The translations under genes and the position numbers were made by a program. A stretch of 64,000 nt of DNA from Macrocystis pyrifera. Taxonomy: Eukaryota > Sar > Phaeophyceae > Laminariales > Laminariaceae. Position 1 is the stretch's first letter; each line of letters begins with the position of its first letter. The stretch is from assembly GCA_031763025.1 (NCBI GenBank), contig JASSKH010000029.1, positions 4,430,862 to 4,494,861 on the forward strand, written 5' to 3'. This document shows, piece after piece, positions 1 to 10,968 of this stretch. The notes beneath the pieces were generated by a model. It did not search any database. It was not told where the DNA came from and worked only from the letters and a program-made list of their open reading frames with translations.

Positions 1-46
1 GGAAAAAAACAGGCGTTTCAGGCGAACTAAGGAAGGGAAACCGCGC

Positions 47-48
<2 letters not shown>

Positions 49-83
<35 letters not shown>

Positions 84-118
84 ACCCGATATCATGCATC
101 GCCGTAGTCGTATGACCA
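49..118 (-). repeat. Poly-G tract with SINE-like fragment
   Basis: Thirty-four G (49-82) are followed by TACCCGATATCATGCATCGC and GTCGTATGACCATAG, the start of the main SINE-like repeat. Confidence 0.7.
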
Positions 119-237
119 TAGCAGAGGGAAGAGGGAAGAGAAGGGGGGCACGGCACCGGACAGAAGTTGGGTTGCATCCGTACTATAAGCAGATCCTGCA
201 CAACCTCTCACAGCGACGGCAAGTTGAGACCTAGATG

Positions 238-530
238 GATCTGCTGTAGATATATACATAGATCATGATCTGTCTGAGGTGTGCCCTGTATTGGAAAGGC
301 TGTGAGATGGATCGAGCATCCTTCAATACCCCACCCTCCCTCCTATCAATCCTCCTCCCGATCCCTCCCCCCCCACCCCCCCCGGACGATCTGCTGTAGA
401 TAGATAGATCATGATCTGTCTAAGGTGTGCCCTGTATTGGAAAGGCTGTGAGACGGATCAAAGAATCCCAATACCCCAACCCTCTCTCTTATTAATCCTC
501 CTCCCGATCCTGCCCCCTCCCCCCACCCCC
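238..530 (+). repeat. 149-bp tandem duplication
   Basis: GATCTGCTGTAGATA, GATCATGATCTGTCT and GTGCCCTGTATTGGAAAGGC occur twice, offset by about 149 bp, each ending in a C-rich tract. It lies to the left of GCL exon h. Confidence 0.8.
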
Positions 531-589
531 ACCCCCCCCCCTGTACCCCCTCCCCTTTTAAAGGAATCCGAACCCAGGCGCCCACCCAC

Positions 590-721
590 CAGCTGGATCT
601 CCAAGCTCCGGAACTCCGTCCTCCAGCCGACATGGGGGTCATTCGGGCTGACCCTTGGGGGCGGCGGCTTCCACCGCACGGTCTGCCAGTTCGTTGACTG
701 AAGGTTTTCGAAGTGGTCCAC
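590..721 (-). CDS. GCL exon h (last in window)
   Basis: Forty-four codons, VDHFENLQSTNWQTVRWKPP to RTEFRSLEIQL. The acceptor is CCCACAG| and the donor is CTG|GTGGGT. DHFENLQSTNWQ and the GWR-EFR block are diagnostic for eukaryotic GCL. The following exons, starting near the family's TDFEN segment, are not in bases 1-589 and must lie to the left of the window. Confidence 0.9.
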
Positions 722-3700
722 CTGTGGGACGGGTCCATTTGATAGGTTGGTTCATTTAGTGTGGCTCGGTCGGTCGGTTGGTTTGGTTCGGTTTGGTTTG
801 GTTGGTTTTGGTTGGTTGGTTCGTTTGGTTGGTTCGGTTCGGTCGGTTCGGTCGGTTCGGTCGGTTCGGTATATTAGTTGGTTCACTTGCTCTTGAATTG
901 GTTGGTCCATTGATTATTTGACCGGTCGATTGGTGGGCTGGTTGGACGGCAGGTTGGTAGGATGCCGGCGTGGGGGTCGGTTGATGGGTCGGTTCGCCTG
1001 GTTGGTGCGGGTTCGTACCGCACAGACGGTAAAACATGAAAGACCAAGCGGTTCTCACGTTTCCGCCTAAGAATGGCACATCCTACGGGACGAAAATCCG
1101 AGGCGACTTTAACTCTCGAAAACTACGGGGGTGGGGCGGCGGGCACAACACGAACGAAAATCGTGGCTTTCGAAATGCCCCGACGAGAGACTTCCACTAC
1201 GGAGGGGGATAGAAAATAGGAATAATAATAGGACCTACGGCACACACACACAAAACCTACATACTTCCCCAATTACTACTAACAGCATTTGGTCCGATCT
1301 ACCAAAATATGGTCCCCCGGAAATAAAGTGTACGTTATCCATTGAGACGGTTGTCGGTTGTTCGCTTGGCGTTTTACTCTCTTGCCCTCGTCGAGTTTCG
1401 TTCGAGGGGAGGGGAGGGGGGGGGGGAGGGGGGGCCGGGGGGGGGGGGGGGGGGCGGGGAGGGGGTATATCTCGTCTCCCGTGTGATGCATAGTATGTTA
1501 CACGGTGGCTTGTTGGTTAATAGGTTTTGGTTGGTTGAGTTGGGGGCATGGGTATTGGTTGGTTCGGTTCATTGGATGCTCGGTTGGTGCGTTGTTTGCG
1601 TTTCAAAATTCCTTGGTTGCCTGCTCGATTGGCTGCCTGCCTGCCTGCCTGGATGCGTGGATTCCACAGTGCCACGTACGTACGGGATACCAGGGGGGGG
1701 GCAGCCGGGCAGGGCCCAGGACCTGCTGCGATGCGATCGGCTTCGCTCACAACACGAAACGACCAACAGGTGTGGGAGATATTTGGTGCTGTTTTGGGGA
1801 ACGATTTGAAGCGCTGCGTTGATTCCGTGTGCACGAATTCTACCTGACTTACCGGACTGCTTCAACTTCGAACCACCATCGGAAAAAAAAAAAAATAAAA
1901 ATAAAAATAAAAATCGAGTAGTCGCGTCTGAACAATAATACCATACACACGGCACCTGGCGCAATACGGTGGTAAGAAACGTCAATTTGGTGTCCAGGCT
2001 CAAATGTCTTACTTTTTCCGACCTTGATCTAACAACTCTGTTGTACTCGCACAAAGATTTAACAGTTGCCCCACACTTGAGTTGCGGTTCTTAACCCCAA
2101 TTTTCTGACTTGTTCGTGCCGATCTGAGCCTATTTTTATTAACGCAACGCGTCTTGACTGCGGGGCGCCCACCATATACGGGGGGCCACAGTAAATAGGA
2201 CCTACGGTACACAAAAAAAAAAAAAACTAGATATATATTTCCCTACTTTTGCTAACAATATTTGGTCCCATTTACTACGATCCCCCGTAATAGTCGCAGT
2301 GCTATGAGTAACTTGTATACCATCGTATACATATTATATGACGTACAGAGCACAAAACATGTACTCCACCGTGTATAGTTAACCCTTTTACCCTTCCAGG
2401 GCAAACTGAACTCTCGTTTTGGGGACAAATCGCTCAAAAACTCGAAGGGTTAAGGTCTTGGGTGGAGCGAGTATTTTTGTGCTGGACACTGGCGGAAAAC
2501 GCCCCAATATACCAGTGGAAACCCTGCGTTTTCGGGAGATTTTTCGGCAGCGGTTCTTCTCAAGCCGTTTCCATATTTGGCGGTTTTGCGGTGTCATGGA
2601 TACGTCCTCTTTTGGACCTGCGCTACTACAACATCTCTGGTCTACAATACAACACACGCAGCTGCCGATCGTGCCTGCAACCATGGGCTGGACTTTTAAC
2701 CTTAGAACAACAACAACAACAACAACAACAACAACCACGACAATAACAACGACAGCAGCGCACTCCTCTTCGTCATCGACCTCCTCTATCCTACCCTCGA
2801 AGATGACCAATGGGTCTCTCGAAAACAGGTGCGCGATGTGCTTCGAGAGGGCCTGTCCGGGACCAGGGGCACGGGCAGGGAACAGGGGACGGCAACACGC
2901 GCAGAAGGACAAAAAACATCCCAACAGAGGATGGAAACCCGGGGACAGAGGACGGGCACGCGAGGGCAAGGGACGAAAACACGAACACGGGGGACGAAAA
3001 TACGGGGACGGGGGACGGAAACACAAAGGGGATAGGGGACGAAAGCACAGGGGACATGGGACGAAAACACGGGGAGAGGGGACGGAAACACCGGGACAGG
3101 GGCGAAAGACAGGGAAGAAACGGCGACGGGGGGAGCCGGGACAGGAACACGCGAAAGGGGATGGAAACACGAGGACAGGGGAGAATAACACGGGGGAAAT
3201 GGAGGAAAAAACAAGCGCGCGGGGGGGGGGGGGGGGGGGGCGGGCGGGGGGGGGGGGGGGGGGGGGGGGGGGGCGGAGGATCAGGGACACGCGAAAAAGG
3301 CAGAACCATATTTTGTTTCGAAGGTTTCCCCGGACGCACAATAAATATCATCGGGCTAGGCAGACAATGAAAAAAGTTGACGAAAAATAAAGTCGGGTTG
3401 CGAAGAAGCTGTTGGGTGCTTCCTCCCTTGAGGTGTCGCCCCTGCCAGTCAGACCTGTTTGGGCCCAATAGTCCTCAGCAGGGGCATGGCTCGATATGCC
3501 GAATGACGCATGCCTATCGCATAGAAATCCGGCGTAAGGAACGTGGCAAGTGGTGAGGTATATAAGCACCGTCCGTATACTAACATTTAATCGAAGCACT
3601 CCTTATATTTAAAGGCAGAGTGACACACGATGCGTAGGCATGGGGTACACTGGTGTGAACGGTACATGGTATTCTTGTACTACTCTTTCCTCGAAGTGTA

Positions 3701-6700
3701 AGCACCGTCCGCATATTAAAGTATCATCACAACACTCCTTAAATTTTGGGACAGAGCGGTACGCGAAAGGACAAAGGTGCACTATAATACAGCAGTAGTT
3801 GGTACACGGTGAACGATAGACCCTGCCACTCCGAGAGTAAACGTGAGGACCGTTGGGGGATAAGCATCAAGACCAGACAGTCCTTACATTTCCGTCCACA
3901 GCAGTACACGGTAAACCATGTACCGTATTCGGCAAACGCTGTACGATACTCCCTAGGTTTACCTAGGGTTACGTATTAATAGAAGCAAAATTAAAAAGTT
4001 GTCGAAACGGACAAAAAGACAAAAAAAAAAAGGTACACCAGTGATTTTTTGCCGGTTTACGGTACAAAACAAATCAAACCAGGAAATCAGGGTGCACCGA
4101 CATTTTTTTGTCTGCAGCGGCGTTTAGTTGCTGTGCATAGAAGCGTATATCTGGACACGGGAGTTGGGAGAGGAGGCGGTGGCGAGAGATCTCCGCGAAG
4201 TGTATGGCGCGCACCTGCATTTTTCTCGTGGAAACAAAGCGTCGACGGTTGAAGGGAAAACTGGCAGCCGTACAGCATTTTCATCGCCGAGTGGGAACAG
4301 AATTGCCGACGAAGCATATCATCATAAATTCCGCGAAGGCAGGCAGCGCGAGGGAGAGTGCACCGAAGAGGGAACTTCGACGGATTCGGCGTTCAGCTTT
4401 CGTGGGCCATGTCTTAAGACAGGGCTTGTCGATTGTTCCGGAATGGGGGGGTATATGGGGGCAAAGCGATGCGGCTGATGCTATCAACAGCGGATTCGTC
4501 GTATTTTTTGGGAGTCGGGCGTCTGAAGAGATGTTTGCGTCTAATGACGGTAAAAATCCACAAAAAGATTTCGGAGTGTGACGAGGGGAGATGTGTCCTC
4601 TTCGTGTGGTACGGGTACAGTTATTGGCGCCACAACATTGTGGCGGTCTGCCGATCGGGTATTACCGGGGGGGGGTCATAGTAAATAGGACTACGGTAAA
4701 CACAAAAACCTATATATTTACCTATTTTTACTAACGATGCTTGGTCCTATTTACTGTGGTCCCCCGTGGTAGAAGTCTTGTTCAGAGGATCAAAAGGGAG
4801 ACCAGACGAAATACGGAAACACGGTTTCGCGCAAGAAAGCAGTGGCTTGGTGCGGGCGTTAAATCAATCGGGACAGCATGCCACCGTATGTTTCACATTT
4901 GAGGGTGGAGGCCGCGGCGGGTTTGAGGTGATGCTCGAATTGATGCTCCTGTATCCTAGCTTGGGGGCGTAAGCTGTCCTCTTGCTACATACGAGGACGG
5001 AATAGATGGAGAGTGTGGAATCGTAACCAAGCCACTGCTTGTGTCACCACGAGATTTAGTGGGAAGGCCATGGTTGGTACTCTGGCGACCTTTGTTTGCA
5101 TAACGTAGTTCTCGTGTCGCTGCTGCAAACTTTCCACTCCTGCCCAAAATGCACCTGACCTCTGCAGTATAGTGTTATCGTATCGCTGCTGCTATTTTTC
5201 GCTCCGACTCCCAAATGCACCTGCTTTTTTTCTGGCCGACCCGTGGCGAATGCATTGTTCCTATTTTTTGGCCGCTTTTCCAAGTCCGACCAATCCCTGA
5301 AATGCCCCACACCTCCGTCCAACCTTGTATTGAACGGTCACACCTAGGGAACAGCTGGGCAACGCTTGCCCTGCTCTACAATAATCATATGGCAAACGGT
5401 ATACTGTACCAGGTACACGGTGCGTGCGAGGTCAGTCCCGCGAGTCAGCAAAGCCTGGCGGGAGGGCGCGTCCAAGGTTTACGGTGTATGCGGCCAACGA
5501 CCCACAGGTATGGTACACGTATACGGTACGGCAGTACACTGAAAACGATGTACGGTATACCGCAAACACTACGCAGTACGGGTATGTGGTAAACGACATA
5601 CGGTGCATAAACGGTCAAGGATATAAGGCACATATATCGGGGGAACATACAGTAAGATCAGGATAAAACATGCCTCATAAAAAATACCGAAAATATATAC
5701 CAGGTTTTTGTGTACGAGATGGGTCCTGATTACTTGGTCCCTCCCTCGCAACAGTAGACGGTACCGTCCGTATCAAGGTGTCTGGTACATGGCACACCGC
5801 TGTGTATGACACATGGTACGTACCGGGTCAATGCCCTGGGCAAGTAACGCCTGTCGCGACGGCTCATCCACAGGGCAGTCGATGTCGTTGTACTTGTTTA
5901 CCACACGACACCGGTCCGTCCCCGTGCGGCAGTTGTAGATGAACGTGCTGATAGAATCGTACCTTGGGAAGGCGTTTTTCCAAAAACAAAGGGGGAGTCA
6001 TGTGAGCAGTTGTGGCGGAGAAGGAGCGGTTAAGCCAACTTTCAAAACACGGCAGAATGCGCAGCGGAACTGGTAAGCTACGAACTGTTCAACCGAGCAG
6101 AGCACAAGCGACGAGGCAATAATGAAGGGGCAAGCATTTTGAGTTTTTCGGCACAGGAGGGCAATGGACAGCCACGTAAGCTTCGTCGAACACGGCACAG
6201 CGCAACAGAAAGAGTCACGGGAGGGCGGCGGTCGGAGTTTTTCAACGCGGTACAAGCACGTCAAGATCCCGGCCAACACCTACATACAGCAAGTACCAAC
6301 GCATAAACCGAGGGAGTACCCCTCACAAAAAACGGACGTACAACCATCTGCACTCCCTCCCCCCCCCCTCTCCCTCCTCTCACACACCTACCCAGCACCC
6401 CTCTCCCACCTTCGCTCGACCCATGCACCCCCCCCAATCCCGTCCCCTTCACCGCCGTCCCCACCACCCCACATCCAACCAAAATATGTCAACCCTCACC
6501 TGCTCTTCGGCTGGCGCCTCACGCCCCCTTCTTCGCCCCCACCTTCCTCCTCATATAAACTCCCCCGCCTCAAACTCTCCCCTGATCGTCTCCTCTCGCG
6601 GTCGCATCTCTTCCTCCGTACGGTCATCGACGGATGCCGATATCGTGTCCCACCTCACATCAGTGTCGGCGAGTCGCCCCCTGCAATACGGATAGAGAGT

Positions 6701-9551
6701 AAGAGGCGGTGCGAGGGGGGGGGGGTACACCTTTGTTGCTTGTCTTAGTCGTATGACCATTGACCACGCATCCCTTTCGAGACGGTGGGGGGGGGGGGGG
6801 GGGGGGGGGGAGGGGGGGGGGGTGCACTCATTATCATGCATGGCCGTAGTCGTATGACCATAGACCCTCGCATCCCTACAATGCCGGGACGGAGGGGGGG
6901 GAGCTGGAGCCAAACCGCGGTGCGTATAATTCCTCGCGATTAACTACTGTACACTACAAAGTGACCACAATTTGAATACTTCACTATTATTAATATACCA
7001 CTGAACAATCCAACCTCAAATGCTAAACAAAGCACACTATTGTACAAAACAATATCAACTCAAACACACAACATAAGCGCTCCGTGTTAAAAACACCACC
7101 TCGGCCTCTACGTACGTACGTGCGTACGTACGTACGTACGTACGTAAAACCCTCTCGTACCCTGTCCTTCACACTGTTGTGCATTGAATTCATGCATCGC
7201 GTTGCTACAAAAGTAGGTCCTGCCATCCCCCCCCCCCCCCCCGCCCCCCGGCAACCCTTTGCGACCCGCCGAACACCTGTCGGCGCTTCGCGCCTGGTGC
7301 AACGCAACGCCTGCCTGGGTAGGTGAAAAACTGACGCGCTCCATCCCGGAACTGTTTCGCATGCGAAGGCCTACGAGTACCGTATATCGCACTATTAACA
7401 GGGTTATAAGACACCACACCCCCTCGGCCGAATGTCGAAGCTGATTTTTCTCGACAATGGGAAAGGCGCAAACGCCGATCTCGACAACATATTTCCCAAG
7501 CCACATTTCGGTTGCGTGTGCTTCTATGGGCTTGGAGAAACTCGGCCGCCAAAATGGTCCAAGCAGGGTAATTTATTGCGTGTTGCACGTGTACGGTACG
7601 GCCATGCACGACAATGAGCACACGCAGCCCGTCCACCAGCCCAGGGTCCCTGCTCGCGCCGGTCACCTACCTGTGTATCGGGGTCGCCGCGCTGAGCGCC
7701 AGCATGATGGGGCTGACGACGGCGAGCTGGTCGAACATGTACCGCGACTCGTCGATGTCTCGGGCCTTGTGCGCGTTCGGGGCACGGACGAGGAAACGAA
7801 AACACAAGCAGAGCAGAGGAAAGCGGTGAGATTGATAGGGAAGCTGATTGGGTTCGATTGATTGGTTGGTGGATTTGATTGGTTGGTTGGTTTTACTCCT
7901 CCGTTTGCCTCGTTTGGTTGAAAACAGCAAGCAGCAACAACAAACAAGAACAACGATGAACTCACCTGAAAGGTGACTTGCAGACAGCAGCAGCCCATCC
8001 CAAACGCCATTGCGTCCATATGGATCGTTGGCGGGGGAGGAGGACTCCTGGAGAGACGCCTCCTGGAACTCCGGGGTCCGCTCGTCCCGAAAGAGGGGGA
8101 TTTGGATGTCAACCTTGAAGTTCGACACAGAAAACGAGAAAGAAAAAATCAGAAAAATAAAATCGAAGAAGAATTGATTTCAAAGAAAGATCATAACACG
8201 CTACCAACAAGAATCGAACGAGACCGGCAGAACAGGAAAAAGCAAAACAAGCAAACAAGAAAGCAAGAAACAGGGAGAAGAAAGAATTAAGAGGCAGGAA
8301 AACCAAAACAGAAACGGCAAAACGAAGGAACAGAGAAGGGAATAAGAACGGGCGATGAAAGGCACACTAGATCTGACAAAACAAATCTCCACCTACCAAC
8401 TGCTTCTGGGACCAACGCGCATGAAAAAGACGACCAACTACATGATACCAATCAAACCTATCCCAATAGAGTGACCCTTCCTGCAACAATCTTGTACCAC
8501 TCTGGTACGTGGTAAAACAAAACATACATTTTTGGCTCACGACCCTGCACAGTCGGCTGCTCCAAACCCAATATTCAACAGATAGAAACAATGAACATCA
8601 AAACAACACACAACACACGAAACACCAACACAAAAACCACAACAACATACTTCACACCCCGGCACCCTCCCCCATACATCCTATACTCACCCCCCCCCCC
8701 CCCCCCCCCCGGACAAAGCGAAACGAAAAAGAACAAGAAAATAAACCACAATAAAAAAAAAAAAAAAAAAAAAAACAGAACGCAAAAAAAAAACAAAAAC
8801 AAGAGCAAAAACAAAACAAAAAAAAACGAAAACAAAAACGAAAAAAAAAAAAAACAGAAAACAAAAACAAAAAACAAAAACAAAAAAAACGAAAACGATC
8901 AACAACAACGTCGTCTCACCTTCCTCCCCCTTCTTTGTCGAATATTGGCGGTCAGCGCGGCGAACCTCGGGTGGGGGTTGATCACGCTGTCCGGCACGTA
9001 CTGGGACTGGGCGATGGGACCTTCGGGCAAAGCCGGGGGGTCCGTGAAATCCCCCACGCCGAACAACGGAAAGTTCGTCATCTTCATCCACGCCGACGCG
9101 AAAAACAAACGAGGCGGGACGGGGGGGAGAGGGTGCGGAGGGGCAAAGGGGGACGGGTGGTACTCATTATCATGCATGGCCGTAGTCGTATGACCATAGA
9201 CCCTCGCATCCCTACAATACCGGGACAGAGCACGTCGGGTTTTCACCGACCAGGCAGACATTGCTTGCACCAAGCTTAGCGAAGCGCGCGCGCCGTGAGG
9301 TGTTGGGCGAGTCGCATGAAGGGCGAGTTGCATCCTACTATTAATAAGAACCGCTTGTGAGGCGGATTTTCTTGCATATGGATGACAGCATCAATTGATT
9401 GGTTTAATTTCTGGTGTGGCCACTTCCAGAGACAGCAATGGGTTTACTATGTAACTACCTCGTGGGTGCCTCGCCATATACACACTACGTGATACGAGCA
9501 TCCCCCTTGTGCAGGGGGGAGGAGCACGGATGGGAGCGGGGGCGCAAGAAT

Positions 9552-9584
<33 letters not shown>

Positions 9585-10968
9585 GTACTCGATCTTATGA
9601 ATGGCCGTAGTCGTATGACCATAGACCCTCGCATCCCTACAATGCCGGTACGGAGCATATCGGGCTTTCACCGACCAGGCAGACATTGCTTGCACCAAGC
9701 GCGAAGCGCCGTGAGGTGTTCGGCGAGTCGCATGAATGGTGAGCTGCATCCAACTAAGAACCGCTTGTGAGGCGGACTTCTTGCATATGGACAACAAATT
9801 TCAAGAGTCAACCCCACTGCAAGGGAAAGCAATGGGGGGGGGTACTATGTAACTGCCTCGTGGGTGCCATACCATGAACAGCACGTGATACGATCATTCT
9901 CCATGTGCGGAGCAGAGGTTCTCCATCCCGCAAATATTATCTAACTCGATCGCCAGCTATGACCGACCAAAACAAAAAAAAGGGTGCCCTGGTCGTACTG
10001 TAGTGAGCGCCATGTTTTAATGTTTTACAGTGTCGTGGCCAACCGACGCCAACCAAACCTATACAAAAAAAAACAGGGGTCGGGGGTGGGGGGGGGGGGG
10101 GGGGGGGCAGGATCAGTATGGAGGGGAGGGAGGGTAAAAAAACGAGGAACACCAAACAAATAGTTTAGGTTCCAAGGTTTGTTCTTTATGAACTTAAAAA
10201 TCAAGCTACCGTGTGTCGGCGTGATAAGCTTGAACATAACACCGGTGCGCAGAGGTTTCCTGGCAGACAGCCACCCAGGCGAAAACACACCTATCTCGTT
10301 CCAACTCCACTCCTCCTGTCCTCCTCATCCTCTTCTACAATCCTCTCTCCTCCTTGTCTGTAGCAGGTAACAGAGCGAAAGCCAGACCCCAAACCAGTCA
10401 GTCACCCACCAATCAATCCTTCACCATTTAACCCGCACCCTTTTCCTTCTACCAATCCCTCAAATAAATATCCTCCCTCAGCCAACTCCCCCCCCCCCCA
10501 CCCCCCCCCCCCCCCCCCCCCCCCCTGCTCGCTATACCTCCGTCCCTTTCCACTCCCCCGCCTCTTCATCCCCACCATCCACTTCTCCACCCCACCCCAC
10601 CCCCTCCACCCCCCCCTCCTCAGCCCCCCTCAACCCTCTCCACCTCTCCACCCCCCTCTCCTTCCCGCCTCCCGCCCCCCCCCCCCCCCTCTCTCGCCCA
10701 TCCCCCCCCCCCCCCTCTACCCCCCCCCTACCCCCAACCCCCCAACCCGCCCCCCTCCTCTTGAGCAAAACATCTCACCGTCGGCGCAATTTCATCCTCC
10801 CCTAGAGTCGCCAAGAGTCTCTTCCTTCTCAGGCGCATGTTCCGCTCTACTCGCGCCAGGTGGGTGGTGAGGCCCCTCAAGGGCCGCTTGGGGGTCCCCT
10901 CCAGCATCCAGGAGCCGTACTCCGGCATCCACTGGCACCCCTCTGAACGGTAGGCGTGCTCGTCTTCC
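590..10968 (-). CDS. Glutamate-cysteine ligase catalytic subunit, partial gene (8 exons)
   Basis: This gene encodes glutamate-cysteine ligase (gamma-glutamylcysteine synthetase, eukaryotic GCLC/GSH1 type). The enzyme joins glutamate and cysteine using ATP, which is the committed step of glutathione synthesis. Eight exons joined in order give about 372 residues, aligning to roughly the central 60% of animal GCLC. Family signatures appear in the right order: PEYGSWMLEGTP, VERNMRLRRK, NPHPRFAALTANIRQRRG, MDAMAFGMGCCCLQVTFQ (with the Cys pair), SRYMFDQLA, SASVDDRT, KSRYDSIS, KYNDID, HIAHLFSRDPL, DHFENLQSTNWQ and VGWRTEFR. Introns are 200-2971 bp and GT-AG. The N-terminal part (the family's GDEVEY region) was not found, and the C-terminal third lies beyond base 1. 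Two exons each carry a one-base excess that breaks the frame, so this copy is either mis-assembled or a recent pseudogene. The family assignment is very secure. Confidence 0.93.
722..1480. repeat. Intron h-g, left part: GGTTCGGTC repeats and G tract
   Basis: The 750-1010 stretch is built of degenerate GGTTGGTT/GGTCGGTTC units. The 1408-1466 stretch is almost pure G. No coding sequence is seen. Confidence 0.7.
1202..1325 (+). mobile_element. TA-flanked MITE, copy 1 (degenerate)
   Basis: The internal AATAGGACCTACGGCACAC and the end TTTGGTCCGATCT...GGTCCCCCGGAAATA match the ~108-bp MITE family. Both terminal repeats are eroded. Confidence 0.7.
2175..2292 (+). mobile_element. TA-flanked MITE, copy 2
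   Basis: The terminal repeats are TACGGGGGGCCACAGTAAAT and ATTTACTACGATCCCCCGTA. The core is the family's ACCTACGGTACACAA with an expanded A run. Confidence 0.85.
2781..2852 (-). CDS. GCL exon g
   Basis: Twenty-four codons, ALSKHIAHLFSRDPLVIFEG followed by RIEE. This is the family's HVAHLFIRDPLTLFEE block. The acceptor CCGGACAG| is good. The donor, GAG|GTCGAT, is weak, so the 3' edge could be slightly off. Phase 0 at both ends joins exon f directly. Confidence 0.82.
2860..3274 (+). repeat. GGGGACGAAAACAC minisatellite and poly-G
   Basis: About 25 degenerate units of GGGGACGGAAACAC-like sequence (2860-3215) run into a G tract (3221-3273). They lie just upstream (minus strand) of GCL exon g. 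Confidence 0.8.
3540..5823. other. Intron f-g, right part: GTACGGTA-rich repeats
   Basis: Three ~140-bp diverged units with AAGCACCGTCCG, CTCCTTATATTT and CAGAG-GG-ACACG lie at 3540-3920. Further GTACGGTA/TACCGT-rich sequence fills 5380-5820. One MITE (copy 3) lies between. No exon was found. Confidence 0.5.
4660..4771 (+). mobile_element. TA-flanked MITE, copy 3
   Basis: Terminal inverted repeats TATTACCGGGGG and CCCCCGTGGTA. The interior AACCTATATATTTACCTAT is near consensus. Confidence 0.85.
5824..5962 (-). CDS. GCL exon f
   Basis: The exon encodes RYDSISTFIYNC, KYNDIDCPVDE and QALLAQGIDP. These match the family's SRYDSI and KYNDID blocks and the helix before the HVAHLFIRDP block. The acceptor is CCCAAG|G and the donor is CCG|GTACGT. 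It leaves phase 0, as the next exon needs. Confidence 0.9.
6500..6680 (-). CDS. GCL exon e, with one-base frameshift
   Basis: The exon opens with GRLADTDVRWDTISASVDDRT after an ATTGCAG acceptor and ends with QPKS and a split Arg codon before CAG|GTGAGG. The two ends are in different frames, and a TGA interrupts the first. Its length is 181 bp where 180 is needed. Removing one base from the C5 run at 6562-6566 (plus strand) gives an open frame that joins the next exon as PKSRYDSIS, a family signature. Confidence 0.85.
6718..6892 (-). repeat. Two short SINE-like fragments with G tracts
   Basis: A second-type fragment (6726-6786) and a main-type fragment (6824-6892) are separated by a ~40-bp G tract. 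Both lie in the intron between GCL exons d and e. Confidence 0.75.
7084..7300. repeat. ACGT-type simple repeat and C tract
   Basis: A CGTACGTA run (7108-7147) and a C tract (7217-7241) lie in the GCL intron d-e. Confidence 0.7.
7671..7765 (-). CDS. GCL exon d
   Basis: Ninety-five bases from ARDIDESRYMFDQLA to SAATPIH, leaving two bases of a split Arg codon that the next exon completes. The acceptor is GCACAAG| and the donor is CAG|GTAGGT. The join from exon c (LQVTFQ then ARDIDESRY) has the same spacing as in animal GCLC. The intron to exon c is only 200 bp. Confidence 0.9.
7966..8113 (-). CDS. GCL exon c, with one-base frameshift
   Basis: The exon starts with VDIQIPLFRDERTPEFQ and ends with MDAMAFGMGCCCLQVTFQ, but the two parts lie in different frames. 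Its neighbours require 147 bp and it has 148. The excess base falls between the two parts; the run of five G (plus strand, 8033-8037) is the natural place. With one base fewer the reading is continuous. The Cys pair matches conserved cysteines of animal GCLC. The donor is CAG|GTGAGT. Confidence 0.88.
8686..8893. repeat. Poly-C and A-rich simple sequence
   Basis: A C tract (8689-8710) is followed by A-rich sequence with AAAAC/AAAACG units to 8893, in GCL intron b-c. Confidence 0.75.
8920..9081 (-). CDS. GCL exon b
   Basis: Fifty-four codons, phase 0 at both ends, running from MTNFPLFGVGDF to NIRQRRGRK. The acceptor is GATGAAG and the donor is AAG|GTGAGA. NPHPRF and TANIRQRRG match the conserved family block before the VxxxxPIF segment, which opens the next exon. 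Intron a-b is 1697 bp and contains a tandem pair of SINE-like repeats. Confidence 0.9.
9161..9925 (-). repeat. Tandem pair of a long SINE-like repeat
   Basis: Two ~350-bp copies (9161-9525 and 9584-9925) share the repeat core (ATGACCATAGACCCTCGCAT, GGCAGACATTGCTTGCACCA) and a further 3' part with ACTATGTAAC and CTCGTGGGTGCC. The second copy is preceded by a G run at 9552-9583. Read on the minus strand, the core ends in poly-C. Confidence 0.8.
10491..10755. repeat. C-rich low-complexity tract
   Basis: Long C runs broken by CACC, CTCC and CAAC, immediately downstream (minus strand) of GCL exon a. Long open frames here are composition artefacts. Confidence 0.75.
10779..10968 (-). CDS. GCL exon a (most 5' exon found)
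   Basis: The exon has 63 full codons after one split base. It carries MPEYGSWMLEGTP and RVERNMRLRRKRLL, the substrate-pocket region of eukaryotic GCL. The acceptor follows a CTTACCTGTCCAG stretch and the donor is GTGAGATG, leaving phase 0. The upstream exon that should supply the GDEVEY region is not visible. Confidence 0.9.

Noticed and set aside
2388-3470. Long Pro/Arg/Gly-rich open frames on both strands
   Set aside because: They follow the GGGGACGAAAACAC minisatellite and poly-G tract and carry no family signature; only the short GCL exon g at 2781-2852 is supported.
8575-9193. Phe-rich or Lys/Asn-rich frames over the A-rich tract
   Set aside because: Pure composition effect of AAAAC repeats.
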